This document shows, in pieces, positions 52,403 to 62,187 of a DNA stretch of 64,000 nucleotides. The DNA comes from Streptomyces sp. NBC_01445 (lineage in GTDB: Bacteria > Actinomycetota > Actinomycetes > Streptomycetales > Streptomycetaceae), in contig NZ_CP109485.1 in NCBI RefSeq assembly GCF_035918235.1, positions 10,075,001 through 10,139,000 on the forward strand. The letters are read 5' to 3'. Numbering within the stretch: position 1 is the first letter of the stretch; every line of letters begins with the position of its first letter. The notes below the pieces were generated by a model, which saw nothing but the letters and a program-made list of their open reading frames with translations, was not told the origin of the DNA and did no database searches. The position numbers and the translations under genes are program-made.

Positions 52403-52850
52403 TCAGCAGAGCCGTTCCCTCCTCCCGGACGGGTTGGCTCGGGCTATCCGTGGCATGCCAAGATTGATCGCTGTTCCGCCGGGAGTTCGTCGGTCCATTT
52501 GAGCAAACTTGTCTTCGGCGCCAGCCAGGCTAACCCGGAGTCCTTCGACCTCGCCGAGCCGGCCCTCGCGCTCGGCCTCGGTGATGCGGGCGACGAGCTT
52601 GTCGCGGATCTCCTCCAACCGGCCGCGCTGGGGCGGGTCCGGCCGGAGCAGCGAGCAACGAACGCAGGCGTGTTCATGAACACACGGACTTGAAAAGGCA
52701 CGAGCGCAGGTACCGATGGAGACCTTGCGCTTCTCGAAGTGTGCACGGAATGCGTCCCATTCCTCCTCGGTGGGAGTCCGATACTCATCGCTGGGTCGGG
52801 TGGCCCTGCGGCGGGCGATGAAGGCCCGATGGGCCTCGACGGTCTCCGCG
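52403..52850 (-). pseudogene. Site-specific integrase tail, remnant 3
   Basis: The longest of the three: AHRAFIARRRATRPSDEYRT, PTEEEWDAFRAHFEKRKVSI, HEHACVRCSLLRPDPPQRGR and EGLRVSLAGAEDKFAQMDRR. It is the C-terminal tail of a Streptomyces site-specific integrase; the catalytic part is missing and the frame upstream belongs to the opposite-strand NUDIX remnant. Confidence 0.7.
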
Positions 52851-52861
52851 ACTCGACACGC

Positions 52862-53215
52862 GGACAGCTGCTGCTGGCGGCGCACCGGAAGGTGGGGCTG
52901 TGGCTGCCGCCAGGAGGCCATGTGGAGCCGGGCGAGGATCCGTGGGAGACGGTGAGGCGTGAGTGCCGTGAGGAGCCGCATGCCGATGCCGTCGCCGCGC
53001 CCCCGACCGGTGAGCGGCCGTTCTTCGTGACCGTGACGCCGACGCGCGGTCCGCACCGGCACGGATGTCCCCCTCTGGTACCTGCTAGGGCGACCGGGAG
53101 CGCATCACGTCGTACGACGAAGGTGAGTTCAAAGGGATCCGGTGGCTCTCGGGGGAGCAGGTCATGGCGGAGCCGCTGGAAGGCATGGACCCGCACATGC
53201 ACCGCTTCCCCGCAA
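52862..53215 (+). pseudogene. NUDIX hydrolase remnant
   Basis: QLLLAAHRKVGLWLPPGGHV and GEDPWETVRRECREE form the NUDIX box (G-x5-E-x7-RE-x2-EE). The next segment is PTGERPFFVTVTPTRG, then frames shift to ITSYDEGEFKGIRWLSGEQV. The N-terminus is lost at the integrase junction. It is not functional as read. Confidence 0.75.
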
Positions 53216-53833
53216 GCTCCAGCCCGCAGCGGAGACGTCGGAGTGGCTGGCTGAGGTATGAAGAGGGTGCCGTACGCCGCCGTGGTTGGGCCCGGCGTAC
53301 GGCACACCCGGGACAGCCGGCGCCGGGGGCCAACGCCTTGAAGGTCTCCCGCATGAGCTGGTCCGTGGCGCCGGGCTGTTCAGCTACGAGGTCGTAGAGG
53401 TCGGCTAGGTGCCAGAGCACGAAGGTGTGCGCCAGGGCTTCCTGCGGGGGGATCGTGCCGTACTGGTCGCGCCAGGCCACGGCGGCTCTGCCCATGGCGG
53501 CCGCCAGGAGGGTTGCGGCGATCATCGGAACGGGTGCGGGATCGGCCAGCTCGAAGCCCGACAGCTTGCCGACGACCGCCAGGATCAGATCCCTCAGCGG
53601 ATCGAGACGGTTCTTCTCTTTGACCGTGTCCTGTCGGCCGACGATGTCGCGGTCAGTGCACCCACCAGGAAGACCGCGCACCGCGACACCTCCTCTTGGC
53701 CGTAGGTGTCCATCGCAGCCTGGACCCACTGCTGCGCCTGCCGCCGTTCCTCCGACGTGCTGTTCTCCAAGATCCGGTACGAGTCCCATGCCGCGCGGAC
53801 TGCCTCATCCACCACTACACCGTCACTGGTCAT
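53085..53833 (-). pseudogene. Hypothetical protein, one frameshift
   Basis: Frame 1 from ATG 53833: MTSDGVVVDEAVRAAWDSYR and QQWVQAAMDTYGQEEVSRCA. One base is missing near 53,665; frame 2 continues TDRDIVGRQDTVKEKNRLDP, AAMGRAAVAWRDQYGTIPPQ and FVLWHLADLYDLVAEQPGAT. It reads like a real helical protein of unknown family. Beyond about 53,290 the frame runs antisense to the NUDIX remnant. Confidence 0.55.
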
Positions 53834-54074
53834 GGGCCGACCGTAGTGAGCCGACGGGCTGCTGCGGCACCCGTCTGTCCTCGCGCAGCGAAGGTTGAGC
53901 GTTTTCACTGAAGGTTGAGCGCTGCCCCGTGCGGGATGATCCGAAGCGCGATGGTTGTCACACGGGCAGGCTTGTTGTCACTTCGCGTCGGCGCGTGGCT
54001 CTCCAGGGCCGCGGCTCTTGTCTCGCAACTGGCAGGATGGCGGGTTGAGTTGTGCGGCTGAGAAAGGAATCCCG

Positions 54075-54518
54075 ATGTCCGTTCGCTACCAGCTGGTGAT
54101 CGACTGCGCCGACCCCGACCGCCAGGCCCACTTCTGGGCCGCCGCACTGGGCTATGAACTCGCGCCGCCCCCATCCGGTTTCGCCACATGGGACGACTAC
54201 TACCGTGACCTGGGGCTGCCTGAAGAAGCGTTGACCGGCGGCGCGGACCGGATCAGTGACCCGCAGGGCGGTGGACCGGCCATCTGGTTCCAGGTGGTCC
54301 CGGACGCGAAGGCGGTGAAGAACCGGCTGCACATCGACATCCACGCCAGCGGCGACCGGACAGACCCGATCGAGACGCGGAAGAGGCGAGTGGACGCCGA
54401 AGCCGACCGCCTGATGGGCTTGGGCGCCCTCATCACGGTTGTCATGCACGAGGAGGGAATCGACCACTACGCGGTCGGAATGAAGGACCCCGAAGGGAAC
54501 GAGTTCGACATCAACTGA
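54075..54518 (+). CDS. VOC (glyoxalase/bleomycin-resistance) family protein
   Basis: A 147-residue protein with an AAAGGA site. It starts VRYQLVIDCADPDRQAHFWA (first metal-site region), has IWFQVVPDAKAVKNRLHIDI (histidine) and ends HYAVGMKDPEGNEFDIN (final glutamate). These are standard vicinal-oxygen-chelate features. Members act as isomerases, dioxygenases or drug-binding proteins; nothing nearby points to a substrate. Confidence 0.87.
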   Translation: MSVRYQLVIDCADPDRQAHFWAAALGYELAPPPSGFATWDDYYRDLGLPEEALTGGADRISDPQGGGPAIWFQVVPDAKAVKNRLHIDIHASGDRTDPIETRKRRVDAEADRLMGLGALITVVMHEEGIDHYAVGMKDPEGNEFDIN

Positions 54519-54797
54519 CCAGAGCCCGGTGACAACCAACGTGCATTGCCATCCCACAACGGCCAGGTCACCAAGGCCCGCAGGTGTCAACCACCGTTCT
54601 CTAGCTCACGGGAGCACGGCCGCCTCGGAAGTCGGCGACGTGCTCGCTCCGCGCACGCTGACTACCGCACCCAGCCGGGCCCCAGCCCTGAACGGCGCGC
54701 TCAACCTTCGGTGACGAAGGAGGAAGGTTGAGCGTTCTCACCGAAACTTGGTCGACGGGATCACCTGAAGTTCCCCGTGATGTCGGATACTCGATAC

Positions 54798-54990
54798 TTA
54801 CGCCGCAAGGGCGTGTCCTTGTTCGTGTCGTTGCCGGATCTCCAGCGGGGTGAGGTAGCCCCAGACCGGGTGCTTGCGCAGCCGTTTGCGGTTGTAGAAG
54901 GTTCTCGATGAAGGCGAAGATTTCGGACCGGGCAGTGGCGCGGTCGGGCCAGTGGCGGGTGCCGATCTCCTCTTTGAGGAGAGCTCTACA
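54798..54990 (-). pseudogene. IS3-family transposase C-terminal remnant
   Basis: ALLKEEIGTRHWPDRATARS and EIFAFIE, then after a one-base shift TFYNRKRLRKHPVWGYLTPL and EIRQRHEQGHALAA. This is the C-terminus of an IS3-type rve transposase. The repeated AAGGTTGAGCGTT near 53,894, 53,911 and 54,722 may derive from the same element's end. Confidence 0.65.
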
Positions 54991-55431
54991 CGCTCGGGGG
55001 TAAGCGATAAATGGCTGGGTCGTCGGACCTGTGGGCACGTTGGGGCGACTGGAGGAAATATGACGCCCATGGGTTGAAGGGCGGCGAGGCCCTGATCCTG
55101 GAACTGAACCGCATTGTCTACGAGTCCGGATTTTCCTCGCCCATCACCTCAACTCGCGGCCAGGACGCCCGCATCCACTATCTCGACAGCAAGGCAGGCC
55201 GCGCCGAGCTCCGCGTCCAGGGCGTCAGTAGGTCGGCAGTGTCGGCAAACGGCGGCGTCAACAGTCCTACTCGCGGGTTACTTGCCCCCTGTCCGAGGTG
55301 GGAGTCCGGGGCGAAAACCGCCGTTGTCGCCCGCTCTCTTGCCGTAACCACAGCGAGGTGGGCGGGCCGGGCGATGATTTGCAGGGTCGACCGGGCGCGC
55401 GTCACCCTGGGAGTCGAGGGCAGGTGCTGAC
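54991..55431. other. Fragmentary region with repeat copy 1
   Basis: On the plus strand about 55,080-55,220 reads GGEALILELNRIVYESGFSS and PITSTRGQDARIHYLDSKAG, probably a piece of a plasmid or mobile-element gene I cannot name. TGTCCGAGGTGGGAGTCCGG lies at 55,290. Confidence 0.4.
55290..55312. repeat. Direct repeat copy 1 flanking the 2H phosphodiesterase gene
   Basis: TGTCCGAGGTGGGAGTCCGG plus GGC matches 56,514-56,536 at 22 of 23 positions in the same orientation. Confidence 0.7.
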
Positions 55432-56286
55432 GTGCATACCAGCGACGAGATCTACCACCGGGTGCTCTGGGACCCGCGCTTCGAACCCGAGCGGTTCGTG
55501 ATGGGAGTCGCCGAGCGCGGTGCCCCGCCGAAGCGGATCCTGCTCGGCGACTTCGTGCCGGGCGGGGAGATCCCGTGGCACCGGGTGGTGTTCTTCGAGG
55601 CGGACGGCCAGGTCGTCTGGGACCGCGCCTCCGGCGTCGACCGGCTCGACGAGACCCTCGTCGAGCCGGTCGGTCCCGTGCCGGCCCCGGCACCCGGCGA
55701 CGTCCTCGCCGTCCCGTCGACGAACCGCACCGCCGTCGCCTGGCTGCCGCCGGCAAAGTTGTGGCCGGCGATCCAGCACATTCGCCGCGAACACGACCGG
55801 CAGATCCGCCGCTGGCCGCCGCACGTCAACGTGCTCTTCGGTTTCGTCCCCGAGGCCGAGTTCGCCCGGGCCCTGCCGCTGGTCGCCGCGGCGCTCGCCG
55901 AGACGCCGCCGTTCTTGGCCCGTCTGGCAGGCGTCCACTGGTTCGAACACCGCGAGGACGCCACCGTCTGGCTCGACCCGGCCGCCGCCGACCACGAGCC
56001 CTGGGTGCGGCTGCGGGAGTCCCTGGAGCTCCGCTTCCCGCTCTGCGGATCGCACTCGCACGGCTTCACCCCGCACCTGTCCCTCGGCCGTACCCCGGAC
56101 CCGCACCTCCTGGCACGCAAGGTGGAGGCCCTCCTCGGCGCCATGACGGCCCGGGTCGACGAGCTGGTTGTGCTCTCCCGGCGCGGTGACGAGCCGATGC
56201 GGGTCCGGGCCCGCGTCCTGCTCGGCAGCGGCGACGTACGGCACCCGGAGAATCCGGCTTCTGGGCAACCCTCCGCGCCCGTCTAG
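55432..56286 (+). CDS. DUF504 (MJ1316-like) plus 2H phosphoesterase (2'-5' RNA ligase-type) fusion
   Basis: A 284-residue protein. Residues about 1-75 ([34 protein letters not shown]) are the MJ1316/DUF504 domain thought to recognise RNA ends. Residues about 95-270 are a 2H phosphoesterase with motifs H131-V-N ([10 protein letters not shown]) and H215-L-S (TPHLSLGR). It should act on 2',3'-cyclic phosphate RNA ends or cyclic nucleotides; the first motif having N rather than T/S is notable. The GTG at 55432 has only a weak GGCAGG upstream. It is flanked by direct repeats and remnants, so it may be an acquired single gene. Confidence 0.82.
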   Translation: MHTSDEIYHRVLWDPRFEPERFVMGVAERGAPPKRILLGDFVPGGEIPWHRVVFFEADGQVVWDRASGVDRLDETLVEPVGPVPAPAPGDVLAVPSTNRTAVAWLPPAKLWPAIQHIRREHDRQIRRWPPHVNVLFGFVPEAEFARALPLVAAALAETPPFLARLAGVHWFEHREDATVWLDPAAADHEPWVRLRESLELRFPLCGSHSHGFTPHLSLGRTPDPHLLARKVEALLGAMTARVDELVVLSRRGDEPMRVRARVLLGSGDVRHPENPASGQPSAPV

Positions 56287-56513
56287 TCAGACGCGCACGG
56301 GCTTCGGCCGGCCCGGCCGGCATGCAACAAAAAGTTATGAGTACGCACACGCCTTCTGCAGCGACGTGGCCGAGAAGGCGCTCGCCGATCTTGACTGGGA
56401 CGAGCGGGCCGCCGTCGAGGCGGTGCGCCGGCTCATCGAAGCTGGTGACAGTGCTCTTCCCTCACCGTCGGCGGAACCGCTGACCAGCGAAGACGCACCT
56501 ACTTTGCGCCTGG

Positions 56514-56536
56514 TGTCCGAGGTAGGAGTCCGGGGC
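56514..56536. repeat. Direct repeat copy 2
   Basis: Second copy of the 23-base sequence at 55,290. Weaker similarity continues downstream of both copies (GCCGTT and ACAGCG at similar distances). Confidence 0.7.
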
Positions 56537-56593
56537 CATCTGAAGCGGGGACCTGCCGCCGTTCTGAGACCGATCAGCTTGGCCACAGCGTGA

Positions 56594-57086
56594 GACGGCC
56601 TCAAGGCCAGCAGAGCACGGGCTCTGACCCCGGGGATGGTCTTCCTCTGCTGCGCAACTTCTGCGGTCCGGTCGAGTGGGCCGCTGCCCGCACTGGAGGG
56701 AACCCTCCTGCGCGGCACGAGTGATCCTTCGATGTGACGTCGAGAGTCTGAAGCACTGTGTTTCACAGGCTTGCGCGGCGTGGGGCTCATCCGGAGCCTG
56801 GAAACTGCCACAGGACTTCCCCTTCCTGGTGCCAGGAGGCTGGCAGCTGTGACCTGCCAGTTGATATGGCAGGTCGGTCAGTTGCTGGGGAGTCTGTCCG
56901 CGCAGGTGCGTGAGGAGGTCCAGGTCGGCGCTGGCGGTGCCGTCGGGGCGGGGGTGTGCGGCCACGGTGAGCGCGGCGAGCTGAACCGCCGGGCAGCATC
57001 GCAGGGGCGAACCGGGGGAGCGGGTGCAAGGCCCAGTGCGCGGCCCGTGGGGGTGCCGGGGGCCGTCGAGGTAGGCCAAGTTGAGG
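56594..57086. other. No convincing gene
   Basis: Several frames are open on both strands but none resembles a known family. The stretch separates convergent remnants from the histidine phosphatase gene. Confidence 0.3.
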
Positions 57087-57728
57087 TCAATCGGCTTGGG
57101 CGGAGTCGAGGTGGAGGGTGTCACCGAGGCTGACGACTTGGCGGTTGTGGAAGAAGTCATCCTCGTTCAGCGTGGTGATGCTGCCCGAGGGCGCCCGGAA
57201 TCTGGCGAAGCCGGCCGACTTGATCGGCATCATGATCCAGGACGCCACGACGAACGTCAGGGAGCCGCCGTGCGTCACGATGATCTGGTGTGCGCACGAG
57301 CTCTGCAGGATGTCGTCCATGGCTGCGTAGATGCGCTGCGCCCACGCGGCCTTGGTCTCGCAACCCTCCACGCCCTCGTCGTGGTCCATTCGCTTCCCGA
57401 CAGCCGGCGGTGGGACGAAGCGCCGGTCCAGCCATTCCTGCGGCTTTCCCTCTGCCTCACCGTAGGACTTCTCCCGCAGTCTGCTATCCAGGATCGGGTT
57501 CACGCCGAACAGTTCGGCTACTTCCTCGGCGGTCCGCGAGGTGCGCTGCAGATCGGAGGAGAACACTTCCACCTCGGCGCCGTCCGGGATCCGGGCCCGC
57601 AGCGCCTGGGCGATGGAGACCGCCGCGCGGATGCCGGCGGGCGTCAGCTGCGAGTCGTGCCATCCGCCGACGACGCCCTCGAGGTGGTGCGTCGCCTCGG
57701 GATGGGTGACGACGTAAAGAGTGCGCAT
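57087..57728 (-). CDS. Histidine phosphatase superfamily protein with altered RHG motif
   Basis: A 213-residue protein: [20 protein letters not shown] then [30 protein letters not shown] and [17 protein letters not shown]. The layout is that of phosphoglycerate-mutase-like phosphatases, including the second histidine (THGG). The usual catalytic RHG(E/Q) is THPE here, so one arginine of the phosphate pocket is replaced while the nucleophile histidine remains. It lies 19 bp downstream of the SDR gene on the same strand and is probably in one operon with it. Confidence 0.83.
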   Translation of the reverse strand: MRTLYVVTHPEATHHLEGVVGGWHDSQLTPAGIRAAVSIAQALRARIPDGAEVEVFSSDLQRTSRTAEEVAELFGVNPILDSRLREKSYGEAEGKPQEWLDRRFVPPPAVGKRMDHDEGVEGCETKAAWAQRIYAAMDDILQSSCAHQIIVTHGGSLTFVVASWIMMPIKSAGFARFRAPSGSITTLNEDDFFHNRQVVSLGDTLHLDSAQAD

Positions 57729-57747
57729 GAGCACGTGCCTTCCGTTG

Positions 57748-58509
57748 TCAGGTACGCAGGTGGGACGCGCCGTTGAGGTCCACGATGGTCCCCGATGCCC
57801 ACATCGCCGCGGGCGAGGCCAGGAAGTGCACGGTGGCGGCGACCTCGTCCGGTGTGCCGACCCTGCCGAACGGGCTCTCCGCGCGCAGGCGTTCGCCCTC
57901 CGGCCCCGCCAGTTTGGCCGCCTGGCGCTCGGTGGCCACGAACCCGGGCGCGACGGAGGTGACCGCGATGCCGTGTGGTGCCAGTGCAACAGCCAGTGAC
58001 TGGCCGAGTGCGTGCAGGGCGGCCTTGGTCGTCCCGTAGGCCGGGAAGTCCGGCTCCCCCCGAAACGCGCCGCGGGAGCCGACGTTGACGATGGCGCCCC
58101 CTGCTCCACGGCCGATCAGGTGCCGGGCAACGGACCAGCACAGGTCGGCCGGGGCGAGCAGGTTCACGTCGACCATGCGCCGCCACACGCGCTGCCAGTC
58201 GGCGATCGGGGTGTCGGCGACCGGGTGGCGGTTGGCTTCCGTCGGCGCCACACCGGCATTGTTGACCAGGACGTCAACCGATCCCAGGGCGGCAACCGCC
58301 TGGGAGACGAGCTGTTCGGCGGCGTCCGGCTCGCCGAGGTCGGCCTGCAGCAGCACGTGTCCCTCGCCGGGCAGTTGCCGCAGTGTCTCCTCGGCGTCCG
58401 CGCGGTTGCCCGCGTACTGCACCGCAACCCGGTCACCGCCATGAGCGAACGCCAGCGCGACGGCCCGGCCGATGCCCCGCGAGCCGCCGGTCACCAGGAC
58501 GGCCCTCAT
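57748..58509 (-). CDS. Short-chain dehydrogenase/reductase (SDR)
   Basis: A 253-residue classical SDR. The NAD(P) site is [18 protein letters not shown], followed by [11 protein letters not shown], the catalytic serine in [11 protein letters not shown], the YxxxK in [16 protein letters not shown], and a FabG-like end ([14 protein letters not shown]). FabG-type 3-oxoacyl-ACP reductases and sugar dehydrogenases look like this. The ATG at 58509 starts directly at the first strand. It probably forms an operon with the phosphatase downstream. Confidence 0.88.
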   Translation of the reverse strand: MRAVLVTGGSRGIGRAVALAFAHGGDRVAVQYAGNRADAEETLRQLPGEGHVLLQADLGEPDAAEQLVSQAVAALGSVDVLVNNAGVAPTEANRHPVADTPIADWQRVWRRMVDVNLLAPADLCWSVARHLIGRGAGGAIVNVGSRGAFRGEPDFPAYGTTKAALHALGQSLAVALAPHGIAVTSVAPGFVATERQAAKLAGPEGERLRAESPFGRVGTPDEVAATVHFLASPAAMWASGTIVDLNGASHLRT

Positions 58510-58761
58510 CGGGCAACCGCCGTGCACGCGCCGCGCAGGGGCACCGCGGGCCCGTCGGCTCCGAAGCCGGACAGCGCACTCGCGGTTCGCGGTCGGCGCG
58601 CGAGACCGTGGCAGCGCTGCTCGTGAGGCGGCATACGGCGGCAGATCAGCGCGGCCGGCGGGGCAACGGGACGGTGCGGCATAGGGAATCTCCTGGTCGG
58701 CGAACCTGAATCCATGGTGTGGACGTTGTACACGAGAGGCTGCGGCGTCTGTTGTTGGAAC

Positions 58762-59580
58762 CTAGTCGGCGGTGGCGGTGGCGGTGTCGGCGTGCCGGGC
58801 CTCCATCGCGGCGATCACCCGCTGCCGGGCCAGCCGCCGGGCCTGCTTGAGCTTCGAGTCGGCCAGCAGGAGAGGCGCGAACCAGATCCAGCCCCACACG
58901 CTGTAGGAAACGGTCCCGCTCAGAACCAGTGCCTTGTTGGTGGCGAGGACCAGCACGAAGGTGGCGACGTACGTGGCCACCCGGTGGCGGACCATGAGCC
59001 GGAGCGGGGCCCGCCACGGGCCGGCCAGCAGTTCCAGCGCGGCCGCCACCTCGGCTGCCCGCAGGTCCTCGGGATGCGCGGGCGCCTGGCCACCCTGTTC
59101 CAGCGCTTCGGCGACATCGGCGCTGTGGGACGCCAGAGTCGCACGCTCGGCCCGCGCGGTGGCCGTCCTCTCCCGCAGGTCCTGCCAGTAGCCCCGGCCG
59201 GCCCAGCCGAGCGCGTCCTCCACCCGTACCGCCTCGGGCGACCCGGCCGGAGCCAGCACGGCGATCCGCTCCTTGAGCAGGCGCGCTCGACCGCTGCGCC
59301 CGGGGTATGTCCACTCGTCGGCCCGCAGGCACAACTCCAGGTAGGAGACGAGCAGTCCGAGGTCGTCCGGCCACTGTGCGAGCCCGGTCTCGTAGGCCTT
59401 CTCCGCCTCGGCATCGTGGTCGTCCTCGTCCTCCGCCGCGTGTGCGAGGCCGAGCCACCGGTAGAGCACCGGATCGGGTCCGAGTTCCTCCAGGCCGGAT
59501 TCGGCCAGCTTCCGAACCTTAGAGAATCCGCCCACCGCGAAGAGCTCCTCGCAGTGGTCGGCGTATTCGTCGTGTGTCAT
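58762..59580 (-). CDS. Tetratricopeptide-like protein with C-terminal membrane segments
   Basis: A 272-residue protein. Residues about 5-115 contain TPR-like helices (ELFAVGGFSKVRKLAESGLE, VLYRWLGLAHAAEDEDDHDA, YETGLAQWPDDLGLLVSYLE). Two hydrophobic segments follow at about 205-245 (YVATFVLVLATNKALVLSG, YSVWGWIWFAPLLLAD). It is probably a membrane-anchored scaffold facing the cytoplasm. Similar TPR-plus-TM proteins are widespread in Streptomyces without known function. Confidence 0.8.
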   Translation of the reverse strand: MTHDEYADHCEELFAVGGFSKVRKLAESGLEELGPDPVLYRWLGLAHAAEDEDDHDAEAEKAYETGLAQWPDDLGLLVSYLELCLRADEWTYPGRSGRARLLKERIAVLAPAGSPEAVRVEDALGWAGRGYWQDLRERTATARAERATLASHSADVAEALEQGGQAPAHPEDLRAAEVAAALELLAGPWRAPLRLMVRHRVATYVATFVLVLATNKALVLSGTVSYSVWGWIWFAPLLLADSKLKQARRLARQRVIAAMEARHADTATATAD

Positions 59581-59842
59581 GCTTCCCGCCCCAGTCGATC
59601 AGTAGGGCCACTCTCAGCCACACGAACCCGCTGGTCAATGCATGTCGGAGGGAGCCCGGGACTCAGACCTCACCCCGGCCGTCGCCCGCTCCTGCGCATG
59701 GGCCGGCGCTTGGGCAGTTCGGTGCCGAGTAACAGGGCACCAAGGACGTTTCGGCGTGGAAGTCAATGTGATCGCTCCCGCCATCGAAGTTCTGGCCTTC
59801 ATCGGCTTCGTGAACCTCACCGACAGCTTCTGTTCCGTTGAG

Positions 59843-60322
59843 TCAGCGTTTGACACGGTTGCGGGCGGCCAGGAGCGCCAGGCCTAGGGAGACGGGCTCG
59901 GTGACTCGGGAGGCCATCTCGATGTAGGTGCCGGAAGTGGTCAAATCCTGGCCGAAGGAGCGGAATACCGCCGAGTTGAGCGTGACGCTCAGGGCCTTGT
60001 CGAAACGCTCGCCGGTGAACCTGTCTCCGGTGGGGTACTGCGGATCGTCCTTCTCGATATCGAAGGTGACGGTGCCGCCGCCCGCCGGCACCGTGCCGAT
60101 TGCTTCCTGTGGCGGATCATTCTTCGGCAGTCCGAGCCCCATCAGCAGCACGATCGTGCCCGTCATCGCCACCGTGAGCCAGCCCAGGGCCCACACCGCG
60201 CGCAGGCCGTAGCCGGACAGCAACCAGTAGTCGTGGAGCAGGCCGCGTTCGGCCCGCGTCGTGCCGGTACGGTCGCGGCGGCGCATCTCCATCTCGCCGT
60301 AGTAGAAATCCGCCGCTTGTGA
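59843..60322 (-). pseudogene. C-terminal part of a pentapeptide-repeat-type membrane protein
   Basis: Reads ADFYYGEMEMRRRD, then GYGLRAVWALGWLTVAMTG (membrane), FDKALSVTLNSAVFRSFGQD and LTTSGTYIEMASRVTEPVSL (second membrane part), ending ARNRVKR. From memory this is the end of a much longer Streptomyces pentapeptide-repeat/ion-channel-like protein. A stop lies upstream and the repeats are missing, so it is a 5'-truncated gene. Confidence 0.65.
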
Positions 60323-60671
60323 TCACCCACGGCTGCGGGCTTCCTGTGTCCGGGACCCGACTCGCCCTCCTCGCGCTATCTGTGACGGTGTGACAGGTCG
60401 ACTACAGCCAGACCCGCTCAAGCTCCAAGACTCGCCATCGGGGCCCTTCGCACAGCCGGAGTGAAGACATCACGGCCGGCCTGCGCCGCAACCCCTGCAA
60501 CCCCCGCCTCCCCCTCGCACTCCTCGGCTTCGAATGAGCGCGAACCGGACATCATGCGACTACGTCGAAGCCTTGGCTCCCGGAACAGCGATGACAGGGA
60601 CCACGGCTGCGGTGTCAGTCTGCTGAAGTATCCTTCCCGCCACCGCACACCGACTGGGAGGACCAAGAGAA
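60323..60671. other. Upstream region of the DUF4246 gene
   Basis: No gene seen. It holds the GGGAGG ribosome site (60,655-60,660) of the next gene; no clear promoter motif was found. Confidence 0.35.
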
Positions 60672-62180
60672 TTGACTGGCCTGTCTGCTTTCCCGCTGCC
60701 CTTTCATGCTTCCCGTTCCATATCGTTCGCGACACCCCGAACGCTGCGGGAACTTCAGATGATGCAGTGCAGCTCACTCATTCGGGCGAAGCCGGGGTGG
60801 TTCGACAAGATGAACGATGCCGACATTGTCGCCAGGTGGACGCAAGAAGCGGTCACCCAGGGCCTCACCGAAGCGCAGGTTCGTTACGTGCTTGCCGAAC
60901 TCCTGCATTACGCCGCGCTGCGGGACGGACGAACCGGCATCGAGGTGGCCGCCGTCGATGGGGTGTGGCAGTCGGACACACTGGTCGACGACAAGCTCAG
61001 ATCCCGGCTGCGCGAAGCGGTTCGGATTCTGGAACAGGTCCCCGAAGCAGAACAGGATTGGCATCCCGGATCCGACGGCCAGGTACTGGATCTGGTTCAT
61101 CCCTCACTGTTCTGCCTGGTGAGAGAGGTGAGCGATGCGCCCGAGAGGGCTTGGCAGAACCCGACGGACCGCTACTCGAGGTACGAATTCTCGGAGAAAT
61201 TCCAGTGGCTACCCACGGACGTCGACGTCAGTGACGACGGCGATGTCGCTTTCCGTTCGTACGTCAACAATGTCCACCCCGAGACTCATCGCGAACTAGC
61301 CTCCGTCCTGCCAGACTTGTTCACGCGCTTGCGCCCGCTGCTGGAGAACGTGCTCACCGATTTGTGCCATCCGCGGCCCCTGCGGATCGAGGCCGATCCT
61401 TACGGGTGGTACGAATCGGAGCCGGAGTATCCGCCCAAATCCTCCTACAGTGATGATGGGGCCTACGCAGAAGCCCTCCGTGCATGGGAAGAGGCCCAGG
61501 ACGACTGGTGGGAAAATCGCCGCCCGGTCATCCCGGACGCCCCGGCCTTCACACCGCCCGAGTTGCCCGATGAATCCGCCCGAGTCGACCTGCGCGGCCG
61601 CCGTCTCCAGGTCATCGTCAAGCTCGCCACCATTCATCTCACCCCGGACAAGCCCGAATACCCCGGCGGTTCCTGGCATGTCGAGGGGATGATGAACGAG
61701 CGGATCGTCTCGACCGGCATCTACTACTGGGACAGCGAAAACATCACCGAAAGCCAGCTGAGTTTCCGGGCGGCACTCGACGACCCAAACTACGAACAGA
61801 ACGACGACAACGGCCTGCGTGAGGTCTACGGCCTGGAGAACGAAGACGCACTGAACCAGATGCTGGGATCGACGTCGACCCCAGCGGGCCGCTGCCTGGC
61901 GTTCCCGAACATCCTGCAACACCGCGTCGGCTCATTCCGCCTCATGGACCCCACCCACCCCGGATATCGCAAAATTCTCGCGTTCTTCCTGGTCGACCCG
62001 TCGGAAAAGATCGTCTCGACATCCGACGTGCCACCGCAACAACCATGGTCCGACAGCTCGACCATGACGCTTGAACAGGCCAAGAACTACCGCGAACAAC
62101 TCATGCAGGAACGCAAGTTCTTCGTCGACGAACACAACGACCAGCTCTACGAACGAGAATTCTCCCTCTGTGAGCACTGA
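60672..62180 (+). CDS. DUF4246 family protein
   Basis: A 502-residue protein. The start TTG at 60672 is supported by GGGAGG ten bases upstream and by family sequence right after it (FATPRTLRELQMM, then IRAKPGWFDKMNDADIVARW). Other family segments are LQVIVKLATIHLTPDKPEYP, GGSWHVEGMMNERIVSTGIY and GRCLAFPNILQHRVGSFRLM. DUF4246 is found mainly in fungi and some Streptomyces. The HxE...H arrangement (HVEGM, LQHRV) resembles a 2-oxoglutarate/Fe(II) dioxygenase facial triad, so oxygenase activity is a reasonable inference. Confidence 0.87.
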   Translation: MTGLSAFPLPFHASRSISFATPRTLRELQMMQCSSLIRAKPGWFDKMNDADIVARWTQEAVTQGLTEAQVRYVLAELLHYAALRDGRTGIEVAAVDGVWQSDTLVDDKLRSRLREAVRILEQVPEAEQDWHPGSDGQVLDLVHPSLFCLVREVSDAPERAWQNPTDRYSRYEFSEKFQWLPTDVDVSDDGDVAFRSYVNNVHPETHRELASVLPDLFTRLRPLLENVLTDLCHPRPLRIEADPYGWYESEPEYPPKSSYSDDGAYAEALRAWEEAQDDWWENRRPVIPDAPAFTPPELPDESARVDLRGRRLQVIVKLATIHLTPDKPEYPGGSWHVEGMMNERIVSTGIYYWDSENITESQLSFRAALDDPNYEQNDDNGLREVYGLENEDALNQMLGSTSTPAGRCLAFPNILQHRVGSFRLMDPTHPGYRKILAFFLVDPSEKIVSTSDVPPQQPWSDSSTMTLEQAKNYREQLMQERKFFVDEHNDQLYEREFSLCEH

Positions 62181-62187
62181 ACTTCTT

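Noticed and set aside
56514..56536. tRNA gene or T-arm
   Set aside because: GGAGTCCGGGGC looked tRNA-like, but no acceptor or anticodon stem can be folded around it, nor around its copy at 55,290.
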